The notes beneath the pieces were generated by a model, which was given only the letters and a program-made list of their open reading frames with translations, was not told the DNA's origin and searched no databases. A stretch of DNA of 64,000 bases from positions 45,281-109,280 of the forward strand of contig CBFFRP010000139.1 in assembly GCA_965644295.1 (NCBI GenBank). Reading direction: 5' to 3'. Made by a program: the position numbers and the translations under genes. Source of the DNA: Paraphysomonas bandaiensis (lineage: Eukaryota; Chrysophyceae). Position 1 is the stretch's first letter. Each line of letters starts with the position of its first letter. This document shows, piece by piece, positions 45,212-57,717 of this stretch.

Positions 45212-48200
45212 ATGGAATCAAAGTCTAATAACGAAGAGCGTAGCTCGTTTCATGATGATAATACGATAAAGAAAGTTTCGAAGTTGAATTCTTTTGAGCC
45301 TACAATTGGCAGTTTGACTAATAAAAAGCGCTACTGGGGATGTTTAACATGCAAAGCTCTCAAAAATGATAATCGTTCAAAGAAGTGCTCTTTCTGTGGA
45401 TGCGCCCGCGAAAATGATAGGTTTGCAATTACAATGAATGGTGGCTTGTATATGTGCCGTGTAGACACTTCGAAAACGTTTCCTGTAGTTGCGATAGCCC
45501 AAGTGTCTCAACAGCGTGAACGCTTCATGAGACTGAGACTTCCCATGGTTGCCGACACTCTGCTGGACTGTGTAAAGGCCGCTATCTCCCAGAGCGTGAG
45601 CGAGTCGGAGTATGTAATCGCGCCTGCAGTTTCTACTGATTCAGTGGAGAAAAAGACAACAGCACGGTGCGACGATCCGTCTTTAGATTTGTTTGACAGG
45701 GTCATGAAAGCGGGACAAGATTATGCGTATGATGCCAACATCGGTCAGTTTGTACATGTTGATACTCTGAAAGATCGTAGTGATGAGAATAGCGGATTAA
45801 TTCTAAAAGACTTGCAGTATTTGAAGTTCATGAAGCGTGAGAAGGTGGAAATGGGCAAAATCGTGCAGGAGACAATCAGCCGACGCAACGTGGAGCGGGT
45901 GGGCAATGCGCTCGACACCACCGTCGATAGGTTGCAGGAATGGAAGCAGAAGGTTCCATGCGCTTTGTGTGAGTATATGTTCCCTCCTGCGCAACTGCTG
46001 GGCACAATATCGTTCAAAACTGTTGCGAAATGGAAGGAAGACCACAACGTACCGCCGTGCAGTGACGCAAAGGCCCAAGCGGCGAATGTATATGATAGCG
46101 CACGCCTGTGCCTCTTTTGTACACAGTTTTTTCATGCTGATTACACGGACACCTTTGATGTGGAGATTGCCGCTAATGAAGACCTCAAGAAACAGCGACT
46201 GGAGTACGTAAGGAACGAGGTCAATTCAGAAAGTCCACTGATGCAGATCCATATAGGACTCACACTCGCAGAGTTACGACATAAGAAGCGGGCGGCCAGC
46301 GTTCGACAAAGAGTTCTTGAGGTGAGTGTATCGTTCCTGTGTAGATATACTTTTATAATCGGATAAATTTAGAGTCCTGCTGATGCAGAGGTTAAGAAAC
46401 TTGAAGCCGAGCGCAGAAAACTCAAGTATCTATTGGCGAAAAAAGCATTTCGCCGACATAAGAAAGAAATGGCAGCGGCCTCGGTATCGTCCCCAGCAAC
46501 GGGAAGGTCAGATGTATCTATTAGCAGTGCATTTGATGCAAGCAGTGGAAGCCCAGTGCGTAATTCTATTCGTCGTGGCAGCAGTAGCGATAGCGTGCTC
46601 CAGTCGCCTCCGAAGAGAGCCAACAGCAACAATAGCTCCGGCGTGGAGTCCCTTCCAGCTATTTCCAGAAGAAGTCAGAGTAGTGAAGGAATACAGTCCA
46701 AAAGTGGGTCTTATCTACCAAGTATAAGCCAGACTTCTTCGCTCCGGTACATGGCGGCCATAGGTGCGAAGTCGACTACGGGGAACTCTCTGTCATCTGT
46801 TCCTGAGGAGACTGGACAAAAGTCAAATCAGCCGAGAAAGGGTAAAGCCCGGACTACCACAAGAGGAGCTAAATGTGATAAACGAGAATGCAATGATAAC
46901 CGCAAGAAGACATCTAATTTGTCTGTTGAGCATGTGGAGGCCGGAGTGATGTGCCAACAGGACGGTGGAAGCAATGCGCATAGCTTGAGTGCCACGAATT
47001 ACCGGAAAAGAGATATGACCAAGGAGAGCAGTAAGCCGAAGAAGCCAGAATGGGTGGACGTTCGCTCTGGTATGGGGGCGGAGGTAGAGGAGAGTCGAGG
47101 ACGCAAGTCCAAGCTTGGTGCGAAATCGGTAGAAGATGTGGTGGTGCCAGTGACCGCAATAAAGCTTGTAGAATCTGCGACTAAAGTGTATGCCACACCT
47201 GTCGAAGAATCAGATAAAGGAGCAGCACTGGGACCCAAGCCGAGAAAAAGGCGTCAATCCGTTGATACAAGCTTCACACGGCGGCGACGTAACAGAAACG
47301 ACCCTCGCAACTTCATCGAACAAGACCGGCAGCGAAAGAATAGGAAGAGGAGGGGGCGCTGCAGATCGGGTGCCACTGAACCCACGCCAGAGGAGGGTAT
47401 CCCACAGCAACACGATGCCCATCAGACACTATCGGATCTTGACCGTCCCAGAGGCCCTTCTCCGGAGAGGAGAATGCACATTATTGCTAAGCACAAGGCT
47501 CCTAATCTGACCACCGCGAAGAAAGTGCGTTTACGACCGCGATTAAAAGTGGAATCACCTGAAATGCCCTCGAAAGAACTTGGTAGTGAGGCAGATGGCG
47601 CCACCATAGTGTCATGCGATAGCTTATCGAGAAATGTCGTACACAGTGCTGGCAATGGGATGATGCGTACAGAAGTACAGTCATCCACGTCGAGTCATAC
47701 TGCGCATGTGAACCACTGTAATCCGAATTCAGGAGGCCGCAGTCGAGAAGTCAGTGACGATGTATTTACTTCAGACGAGTTTTTTAATGAACAAAACATG
47801 TCAAATGAAGCTGAGCCTAGGACTATTTGTGTATCTCCAGTGACACAACAAGCTTGTGAGCATAAAAATCGTGATTTTAATACGACGCATGATGCACCAT
47901 GTGATAACACTGACAATGTAGATAAGGATGAAGTTTTGTATCGCCAGGATGAATTTCCAATGGAGAATACCTTGGAGAATAATATTGTTATGAAAAACGT
48001 AATGTGTGACTCCCCTGCTGTGTCCATGTCAGCGAGCATTGGCGAATCGTCCAGTTGTGGATATGCAGATGAGGATTTTGAGTCCGAAATAGAAGATGAA
48101 TTAGATGAAGATGTGCCAGATGCAGCTGTTAAGGATAGTACAAACACGGAAAAGTCCTACCACTCGGATGAGTTTTTCGATGAAGGAAGTGTGTCTGGCG

Positions 48201-49153
48201 AAGTGCCAGAAGTTATTGCGCCTCCATCGGCAAGCAAAGAGCGGTCTGGGAGTCGACAGGAATCGTCTGGAGACCGGTGTGGTGAAGGTAGTCGCAGCAA
48301 TTCGGGGAGACATTTGAGCGTGTCAATAGATCCCGATGATAATGAAGATATGTATCAATCAGATAAAAACAATACAATTCTAAGCAGCGGAATGAACTGT
48401 ACGCATAACCCCGACAGAATTACTGATGAGAACACATGGGCTCCTGGTATCGAACTACTGTCTGGACGCCCCATCTCATCTCGCCACAGTAACCGGCGGC
48501 CTTCGTCTTCTACCCTTCTTCCACCATATGAGAACACAGATCCTCGTATCATTGGTACCGGTGCCCCTCAATCCCCAACTTTTATGCGTCTCCGGAGACC
48601 ATCTCCAGTGTCAGCAGGAAAGAGTGTGTCGTCATCTGTGCTGGGTATGACTCCACCGGGATCCGCTACTCGCCGTCGAATCATTGGCCCTTCTTCTCCA
48701 ACAAAAATTAATATGCTTCAACAGATCAACTCTGTGGAGCAATCTGTAAATGGTGGAGGTGTGTCTTCTAAAAGAAATGATTCTGTCACTGAGACTAAAC
48801 TTAAGACGCGACGTATGAGCATGCCGAAGAACCTCACTGTTGTGAAGAGAAAGGATGATAATTCAGGAAGGAGCACATATGAAGAGAAAGACGGAGACAA
48901 TATTGACAGTAAACGACACCAAAAAGCCATGGAGTCTGAGAATACTGCAGTCCGAAGTATGAGGAAGATGTCTGCCGTGGACAGTAATGCTGTTGTGAAG
49001 GATATTGAAGGTGCACCTACTCAATTGGACTTAAATATCATGAAAGCCGGTGAAATGGTAAAGCGCTCAGCTGTTAAGCGGGAAGATTCCTTTGATCGAT
49101 TCACGCGAGTAGTAATCAACAGGAAAAATAAGGGGAAATCAAGTATTTTATAG
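45212..49153 (+). CDS. Large RanBP2-type zinc-finger protein, two exons
   Basis: Exons 45212-46321 and 46373-49153 (intron 51 nt), 1296 aa. Residues about 34-63 form a RanBP2-type zinc finger (RYWGCLTCKALKNDNRSKKC then SFCGCAREN): Trp-x-Cys-x2-Cys...Asn...Cys-x2-Cys. A second Cys pair set follows at about 250-310 (PCALCEYMFPP ... ARLCLFCTQFFHADYTDTFD), perhaps a second zinc site. After a Lys/Glu helix around the splice junction (EVKKLEAERRKLKYLLAKKA), the rest is low-complexity, Ser-rich and alternately basic and acidic. Acidic short repeats recur: VFTSDEFFNE, LYRQDEFPMEN, SYHSDEFFDE, MYQSDKN. RanBP2 fingers bind single-stranded RNA, ubiquitin or Ran, and which applies is unknown. I do not recognise an ortholog. 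No transposon signature, so a host gene. Confidence 0.8.
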
Positions 49154-49694
49154 TGATCGCATGATGTTGGTAAGGGTATCAGCAGTGTATATATATTATG
49201 TATTCGTTTACTCTGGATGGTCCAGTTTCGTGTAGTGTTATCGCATCGTGTATACTTCTTGTTCTATAATTGTTCATGTAATAACCAGTTTACTTGTTAT
49301 TTTATCCTATATGACCTAACTATTGTATCTACAATATGCTTGTACAGATTTAGTGTATGAATATTCTTGGGCCTACGAACCAAAGATCTAGAGCATATTA
49401 TGATAATGATAAGATGAGCCTGCTACTGATAAATGAATTGATTTAAACTAGAAAAGAAAACCAGTAACAATGAAGGAAATGATGTTCATGGAACTTTAAG
49501 AGGAACAGGGCAGAAGAAGTCATTATTAATTTCGACTAAATCCTACAGTGTTTAGTTATATGTTTAATGTCGTACTGGTTTCAATGACTGCGAAACACCC
49601 TCCTGATATCGTGTTCTTTCTTCCTCGCCTTCATAGCTAATGAAGTTTAGGATCAACACGGTATGCAAGAATAGTGGGCACTGTGTACTGATTA
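49154..49694. other. Gene-free spacer
   Basis: 3' flank of the zinc-finger gene up to the AAAAT duplication of the next copia element. Nothing recognised. Confidence 0.5.
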
Positions 49695-49975
49695 AAAATT
49701 ATTAGGATTCAGCTTAATACATGATTGTATCTGTGAGTTAAATGAAATATGTCATGAACCATGAACTGAATTAGAGAGAGTATCTGTCGAAGATACATGA
49801 TCGTCATCCTAACGTCGTCATTATCAGTTACGCTTCTAACTATTCCGTTGTGCATGATAGTTATGTTCTATACTGTTATTCGTAATTTTCACCCTATCGT
49901 GTTCATTACCTTACACTCTAATAATCACAACATTGTTTTAGTATTATAAAGATCAATTCTTTATTTGGTAGCGAG

Positions 49976-51560
49976 ATGTCAGATAAAGTTACAAGTTACG
50001 ACTCAACCGACTCGGATTCGACAACCGACAAGCGAAAGGACTCAATGCCGAAATTCGATGCAAAGAACTTCTCCAGGTGGCAGAAGAAGTGCCGTGCATG
50101 GTTCTATCGCAAGCCTAAGATCGTTTATACTCTACAGAACGATCACCCTATTGAGCCTGAAGCAGGAGAAAACTCAGATGACGAGGACTGCCAGTATCGA
50201 CTCGAACAGTATCACGATGCGAAACGATATTATGATGAAGGTAATAACTACCTATGGTGAGTCATTGCAAGCTCTATCATTGGTCAGAATGAAGAGGCTG
50301 AAGGGATTTTGGAGAACGTCCCCGATTGAGATGGTAAAACCGCCTGGACCGACTTGTTGAACCACTTCAAGAAAAAAACGACTAATGACGTAATCACTGA
50401 TCTGATTGGACAATTCCAGAGCATAAAAATCAAAAAAGGTCAGTCGATAATCAACTTTCTTGACGCTGTCGAAAAGCTCACTGTTGAAACAAGCTGATTA
50501 ATTATGGTCATCGGATAAGTGACCAAGATTTAATATGACGCATTCGCCAAGGCCTGGTATCCAAAGAAAATATGACGTATCGTGAACTGGCAATCGACCT
50601 CCAAATGCACCCTATCGATGCCTACAAAACACTGATACGCAGACTACGCGGATTAGGAAGCTCGTCTGTTGGAATGCTCTTGTCAAGCAACGAAGAAACA
50701 AAAACCGACAGTATTCAGCTTGCAGCCTCAAAACCCCCATTTTCCCGAAATAAAGGGGACATCTTTCAGAAACCGTTCCAATAAACTGAAACATGACAAG
50801 AGAGCTGATAAAGACATTAAGTGTTTCCGATGCGATGGAAAAGGACACATCATCGCTGCTGAATGCAAGCACTCATGGGAAAGGATCCAACAGATGAAGA
50901 ATTCCTCTGGAACCAAATCAACTAGTAGGAAATTCAAGAAAGTTAGATTCCAGACCCACCAAAGCACTGAAAACGACGACTCCGACCAATTTGCAGATTA
51001 TGAAGACAGTGGCCCATTACTACAGAAAGGACGAGACTTCGGAGGAGTCAGCTATCCAATAAACGAATGTGATCAAGAAGCCGGAATGGGAACCCTTGAT
51101 TCTGGCTGCACAGTCTCAATCACACCTGAAGCCGGATACATCACTAATTATGTGGAATGCCTCACTGATATTCAAACAGCTATTAAGTCAGGATCGACTA
51201 TGACCTCTTCAGGTCATGGAAGACTTGGTATTATCCCTAAGTGCAAGCACGTGGACCATGCTTCAAGGACACTCGTGTTCATCAGCAAATTAGATGACCT
51301 ATGATATAAAATCTTGTTCGGAAACCAATCAGTTGAGGTATATAAAGATGAAAAAATACTGCTATCAAAGGGAAAGAGAGTTGGAGGCCTACGATACGAA
51401 ATTCCGTTAACAGACCTCGGTACCCCTATTGACGAATCCCACCTTGCTTCAACTGCTGCAGGCCCACTCGCAACCCTAGCACATAAGAGATTGGCACATT
51501 CTTCAATTAGACTCATATATACAGAAAGCTATACAGTCAAAATTAGTAACGGGTATTAAG
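49976..51560 (+). pseudogene. Copia gag, zinc knuckle and protease (decayed)
   Basis: Gag begins MSDKVTSYDSTDSDSTTDKR at 49976 with a copia Gag segment (KFDAKNFSRWQKKCRAWFYR), then changes frame around 50255. At 50669-51304 an open frame has a zinc knuckle variant (KCFRCDGKGHIIAAECKHSW; Cys-x2-Cys-x4-His-x5-Cys) and the protease motif GTLDSGCTVSITPEAG with active-site Asp-Ser-Gly. A GAG-preintegrase HKRLAHSSIRLI block lies near 51485. Multiple frameshifts and stops make it non-functional. Confidence 0.78.
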
Positions 51561-52138
51561 TTAACGAAGTCGGAGATGAATGCTACTTCTTTACCGGGCG
51601 GTTTATGTGATGGATGTGCGACAGGAAAATCCCATAGTAGACCTGCCACCTGCCAAATGTTGCTGAAAAGAATGAGAAAAGCGAAGGAGCTGGGGGAGCT
51701 CATAGTAGCAGATTTCTCAGGGCCGCATGCACCCCATGCAACTGGAAACCGATACGTACTCGGGATTGCTGATGTAGCATCAAGGCACCAGTGGGACTCA
51801 TACGGACCAACGAGAGATGAAGATTTTGTCATCCAATCCATCCAGAAAGTTGTTGTTTATCTACTACATAGTATAAGGGCAAAACGGCTACAACATTATC
51901 ATGCAGACGGCGGGAAGGAACTGGTATCAAGATCCAGAGGGGCCACACGTGGACTTTCAACTCCCCATATACCTCCGAGGATAACCCATTCCAGGAACGC
52001 CCATGGAGGACTATTAAAGAACGAGCACTCAGCAGCTTGATGGATTCCGACCTTCCAGCAAATTTCTGGGAACAAGCTATGAAGACGTCCACACACATGA
52101 AGAACAGGCTACCATATATGTCAGACAGCAAAAGAATT
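51560..52138 (+). pseudogene. Copia integrase, first part
   Basis: CDGCATGKSHSRP (zinc end), IVADFSGPHAPHATGNRYVL with the first Asp, YHADGGKELVSRS with the second Asp, then frame loss through the Glu region, and MKNRLPY just before the LINE insertion. Confidence 0.8.
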
Positions 52139-52151
52139 TATGTCTCCGCTC

Positions 52152-53962
52152 TTTCACACGCACTAACCTCTCTCCTGCTCATCTACTAGGTGACTCACAC
52201 ACACAGCCCGCAACGCACAACGGGGGGGCAGCAATCGTCTGGCTTCCGCCCAAAACCAAATGGAGCACAGGAATAACCAAAATCCTACGACTTACAGCCC
52301 CCGAGCATACCCTACCCGGGCTAATCCCATACACCTACGAGACCCTGGCAATGTCAGCAGCCCTCACGTTCTCGAAACTCGTATCCCCCACCGTACCTAT
52401 GTGCACCGACTGCCAAGCAGTACAAACACGAACCACAGAAGCTCTCTATCGTCGGCGGCGAGCTCTCGGCACAAAGCTCCAGGGCATCTTTTACGAATGC
52501 CTCGCCACAGGAAATCACCGGCAGCGGCCAATCCGATGGGTCCGCTCCCATCCAGAACGCCGAACGCAAGATCGGAACAAATGGACCTACAATGACTATG
52601 GCATTTACATAGCTGACGCTGCCGCCAGTGGAGAGTGGTCGGCGATCGACAAAATACTAGGCGGCACAAACTACAGCGTGGTCACGACTGAGATCACACA
52701 TCTCATCGACGAATTACTCACTGCCGGCCAATGGCAATGGAGAAGATACGACAAATTCCTCCACACCGACTGCAGACCCATGCTAGGGGACGTCACCGAA
52801 CTCCAACACCAATGGGACCTCCACCAATACATCCTCACGCGGGACGGCACGTACCCCACAAGTGCAAGCCGAGACTCGCAGTACTGGACACGCAGCGGCA
52901 CCAGACTTCCACACAAACTTCATCCCCTCAAGACCAATAATTCTTCCAAATGCTATGTCCCATTCCACGACCGCATCCGCGAAACCGCATATGTCTGGGA
53001 TAAATCCTACGCGATGGGCAGAAATAGAGCCAAGGGCAAACATGGAGACGAACTCACAACAGCAGCCAAATGTACAGACTGTGACCACAATTTGGACAAC
53101 ATGGCGCACATGCTCCTCCACTGTCCACAGTCCACACCCTGAGATCGCCTAAATACGTGAACATGCCTCCCACACACAACAAACCCAGCTTACCAAACTC
53201 CATGGGCAACGACAACCCATCCCCTGACTCCACAATGCCCTACGTAGACTAGTACGGGCTGCTTGGGATCCCACCACACCCCAAGTTGAGAGATACTGGA
53301 CCGGACAACTAATTAACAGCCTCGCAACTGGCAAATGCTTTCGGACGCAACATTTCCACCTCGCTACACGACCACCAGTTCCATAAGCTCGAAAAATCCG
53401 TCACCAAAGTCCTGCTCCCTCTCTACAATGGAGGAACAAACATGCTCAAAAACAGAGGCTGCAGATTTCACAGTATCGATGCGACAACAATGACACCACC
53501 CTCGACTCATGCTAGCTCACAACCACGTCGCATACACCCTACCACCAACCCGAAAATCCTCCAGCTACTTAAAGTAACATCCACCCCCAGAGCCGTGCCC
53601 CCCATGAGACCTCGGCCCCAACGCAGGCCTGCCAACCCGATCCGGAGGCAGACGACACTCATTTCCGACAGAACCACACCCACAACTAGTAATCCCAAAA
53701 CCCCCGCTGACACACATTCACAGAATGCCACGTCACCCCTCACACCCCGGCTCGCATGCGGATCTGGACCACCAGACACATTACCCAAAGGAAGACCACC
53801 AGTCTAAACTTAAAACAAGGGATGGTTGCACCAAGGTGCTTGCAGCAATGCACAAGCAGTCCCGAGACAACTGAGCATTCCATAATCTGTGTTACCACTA
53901 ATCTAGAGTAATTGATAGATAAATGCAACAAGTTCTCTCATGTAATAATCAGATATTCTGTG
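52152..53962 (+). mobile_element. 5'-truncated LINE copy with 13-bp target duplication
   Basis: 1811 bp inserted into the integrase region; TATGTCTCCGCTC is repeated at 52139-52151 and 53963-53975. It begins within RNase H (TRTNLSPAHLLGD) and runs to the 3' UTR shared with the LINE ending at 27702. Because it lacks the 29021-30370 insertion, it documents the empty site of that element. Open frame 52351-53142 covers the end of RNase H (IRWVRSHPERRTQDRNKW) to the zinc knuckle CTDCDHNLDNMAHMLLHC. Confidence 0.9.
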
Positions 53963-55907
53963 TATGTCTCCGCTCCAATTTATCGAAAATGAGGTGCCAG
54001 ACTTGAGTTATGCCAGAATATGGGGATGTAACTGCTTTGTGAATATCGATTCCAGTCTCCGAAAGAACAACTGGGACAGACATAGCTGGCCTGGGTATCT
54101 TATGGGCTATCGAGAGGATGGTCCCGGATATATAGTCTTTGTTCCCGCATTGAGAGATTTTGTTATTTCTGGACATGTATTTTTCAACGAATGTGTTCCA
54201 CCAGCGGATAAGAGATATTTTAAGGAGATAAATGAGATCTTCAGAGAGAATGTGACCTCCAGGACAGTAGGAAGTTTCAAATATCTCATAGGCCTTGCAC
54301 ATGTAGATCCAGAAGATATGTAACGACTCAAATAAAGCTCATAAAAGGACTAATCGCAGCGTACTATGGTCTAGTGGACAACAGCGGTGACACTACACGC
54401 CTCATTCAGCTCGACGACCCCATTCACGCTGCAGACGTCGAAAAGTACACTGAAGAATACATAGAACTCAAAGCAGTTGGTCCCAAACGTAGTAATTCTC
54501 GATCGAAAACCCCAATAAATAAATCCAGCAAATTAGATCGAGACCCCGATACAGTTAAAATGGATCTCCAGCGCCAGCCGCTACTTCCAGGGGGAGTGGC
54601 GTGAACCTAAGACATCATGATGCCGCGCAGGAGAGAATCAGCAGCCATCGGGATGAACCTACGCACTCCGATGCAAAGATAGCAAAGACTCGCCCTTCGA
54701 TACAATTCAATGGGAATCTAGTGCCGAATCCGGCACCACACAGTCAAGTGGACCGTGTGTGTGTGTCAGCGTGTGTGGCCAAACGCTGTTACAAGCCTGC
54801 TGATTCATCGGGAGATTGGGGAAATCAGGGTACACCTGAAAAGGGCCAAAAGTAAGATCCATGCTACAGTGCTGTACAAATTTTATGCTAGATATGGGTT
54901 TTACCAGCAGACTAATATCTGACCCGTGTATATTCAAAAAGCAGATTAATGGCAGGATTATGCTAATAGCCATGTGTATGTGGATGATATTATTATAGCA
55001 TCTACAACCGACACTGATATCCAACAATTCAAAGACCATTTATCCAAAAAGTTCGAAATTACGGATCTCGGACTCTTAGATTATTACTTTTGGGCATTTC
55101 CATCCATCAAGACTTTGATAAGAATATCACGACTCTCAGTCAGGAGCAGTATGTCAACAAACTACTGGATAAATTCAATATGTCCACCTGTAAACCCATG
55201 TCAACACCTATGTTACTGTCCTTTAACTATGATTTACATGAATATACAATCATCTTTCAGAGTCAAATCAAAGTTATGTTCAGAATTTCCCCTACAAGGA
55301 GCTCATAGGTTCCCTGATGTATGGCTACGCTCTTTATTATCAGAAATTTGTTTCAAACATCCATTCTCAACAACTATTTGGTGCGATAATAAAGGTGCAG
55401 TCCAATTATGTTACAATAATCCTACTCATCATCGACGTACAAAACATATCGCAATTCGATATCACTTCATCCGTGAGCATATTGCCGAGAACATTTTGAC
55501 GGTTGATCACATATCCACAAAAAGTCAATGTTAGCCGACCTCCTTACAAAACCACTAGGAGCAAATCACTTCAGCACATTGTGAACTACATTGATGGGGA
55601 GAGCTGAGTTCGACATCCCATCCAGCAGCAACAGAAAGCGATCAACAACCTCAGAGACACCTAAATCACAATTACCAAGCCACAAGCGACCTAGGTGGCT
55701 AGTTTGAGTTACACGGAGTTTTTAACATTTGTTTTTACTTTTATTCAATACATGATGCTGGACTAGAAGGATGGTCTCACAATATGGCATCTCTGCAGTT
55801 CGCTTATTATTGATTAGTGACTGCTACTCTGGTTTTTACTCTCAGTGTGTATAAGTTCATATTCTCTCTATTATATACGGTTCACTGATTATTTCATTGA
55901 GGAGGCG
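53963..55907 (+). pseudogene. Copia integrase end, RT and RNase H remnants
   Basis: Resumes with MSPLQFIENEVPDLSYARIW and the integrase C-terminal block to VDPEDM (54321). RT is mostly deleted: only MYVDDIIIASTTDTDIQQFK with catalytic YVDD (about 54974), SKKFEITDLGLLDYYFW and QYVNKLLDKFNMSTCKPMST remain. RNase H remnants follow (FSTTIWCDNKGAVQLCYNNP, KHIAIRYHFIREH) and a stop-laden tail to the purine tract. Clearly dead. Confidence 0.82.
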
Positions 55908-56237
55908 TATTAGGATTCAGCTTAATACATGATTGTATCTGTGAGTTATAATGTTCAATGAAATACACCATGAACTGAATTAGAGAGAGTATCTGTCGAA
56001 GATACATGATCGTCATCATAACGTCGTCACTATTAGTTACACTTCTAACTATTCCGTTGTGCATGATAGTTATGTTCTATATTGTTATTCATAATTTTCA
56101 CCCTATCGTGTTCATTACCTTACACTCTAATAATCACAACATTGTTTTACTATTATAAAGATCAATTCTTTATTAAAATGATTTGAGCAGCATGATAAGC
56201 CTGTCTGATAAAATGACCAATAGTCAATAACTATATA

Positions 56238-57717
56238 TGTTGTAAGGCAATAACGAGCCACAAGTTGATAGTAATGATAGTGTTATTAACTTGTTTTATC
56301 AGAGGTTATCTGTGATAATAATGACTAGCATTCTAATCTATCTTCTATCACAGACTACACCTACAGCTCACTGCTTGGGCACATATATATGCCCTTACTC
56401 TATACCAATCCACTGTACATATTGGACTGTACATATCCTACACCGTATTGTCATCATACACCGTATAATGGTATAATACCGTTACCCTACTGTAGCTGGC
56501 TGTCTACACTGTATATATCCTGTATACTATACATCCACAGTATAGTGCAATATACAGCAGTATACTATCAAACCAAGCTTTCACTCCAATGACAGCCAAC
56601 CTCCTATACGGGGATGACAACACACCCTCCTATGTTCAGTCCAACGCCTGATCTCCTTATCGTCCATAAAATATGAACCTATAAATAAATATTAAATAGC
56701 GTGACCTCAATCGGCTATTGCTCGACTAAGTCACAACCGCCCCCCCATAATGCTCTGTGTCATAGGCTTAAACCCAAATGATACGCAGGCCTTTGCCTAT
56801 AGACAACAAAAAGTGCTCTGTGTCATAGGCTAAAACCCAAATGATACGCAGGCAATTGTCTATAGACAGAATAAAAGAATGCTCTGTGTCATAGGCTTAA
56901 ACCCAAATGATACGCAGGCCTTTGCCTATAGACAACAAAAAGTGCTCTGTGTCATAGGCTAAAACCCAAATGATACGCAGGCAATTGTCTATAGACAGAA
57001 TAAAAGAATGCTCTGTGTCATAGGCTTAAACCCAAATGATACGCAGGCCTTTGCCTATAGACAACAAAAAGTGCTCTGTGTCATAGGCTAAAACCCAAAT
57101 GATACGCAGGCAATTGTCTATAGACAGAATAAAAGAATGCTCTGTGTCATAGGCTTAAACCAAATGATACGCAGGCCTTTGCCTATAGACAACAAAAAGT
57201 GCTCTGTGTCATAGGCTAAAACCCAAATGATACGCAGGCAATTGTCTATAGACAGAATAAAAGAATGCTCTGTGTCATAGGCTTAAACCCAAATGATACG
57301 CAGGCCTTTGCCTATAGACAACAAAAAGTGCTCTGTGTGTTGTCATCCCCGTATAGGAGGTTGGCTGTCATTGGAGTGAAAGCTTGGTTTGATAGTATAC
57401 TGCTGTATATTGCACTATACTGTGGATGTATAGTATACAGGATATATAGTGTAGACAGCCAGCTACAGTAGGGTAACGGTATACCATTATACGGTGTATG
57501 ATGACAATACGGTGTAGGATATGTGCAGTCCAATATGTACAGTGGATTGGTATAGAGTAAGGGCATATATATGTGCCCAAGCAGTGAGCTGTAGGTGTAG
57601 TCTGTGATAGAAGATAGATTAGAATGCTAGTCATTATTATCACAGATAACCTCTGATAAAACAAGTTAATAACACTATCATTACTATCAACTTGTGGCTT
57701 GTTATTGCCTTACAACA
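56238..57717. mobile_element. Inverted-repeat element enclosing a tandem array (U1-array-U2)
   Basis: Ends are inverted: TGTTGTAAGGCAATAACGAG at 56238 mirrors the sequence ending at 57717. Homology extends over about 380-400 bp each side (U1 56238-56635, U2 57336-57717). Between them lie a spacer with a C7 run (to about 56746) and a tandem array (56747-57335). No coding capacity and no clear target duplication. Confidence 0.8.
56747..57335 (+). repeat. Tandem array, 129-bp dimeric unit, about 4.5 units
   Basis: GCTCTGTGTCATAGGCTT recurs at about 56752, 56881, 57010, 57139 and 57267. Each unit has two 64-65-bp halves, both containing ATGATACGCAGGC; one half carries TGCCTATAGACAAC and the other the palindrome TGTCTATAGACA. 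Confidence 0.92.

Larger units (their letters stand above)
49700..56174 (+). mobile_element. Copia element with both LTRs, split by a LINE copy
   Basis: LTRs 49700-49965 (266 bp) and 55908-56174 (267 bp) begin TATTAGGATTC and end CAATTCTTTATT. They differ by a few substitutions and a small indel block, and are flanked by AAAAT (49695-49699, 56175-56179). Primer site TGGTAGC follows at 49966; purine tract GAGGAGGCG precedes the 3' LTR. Internal order gag, CCHC, protease, integrase, RT, RNase H, with many stops and a LINE at 52152-53962. The LTR termini are not TG...CA. Same family as the minus-strand element at 24025-27701. Confidence 0.88.

Noticed and set aside
56747-57335. CRISPR array
   Set aside because: Units are head-to-tail duplicates with no unique spacers, in a eukaryotic context.
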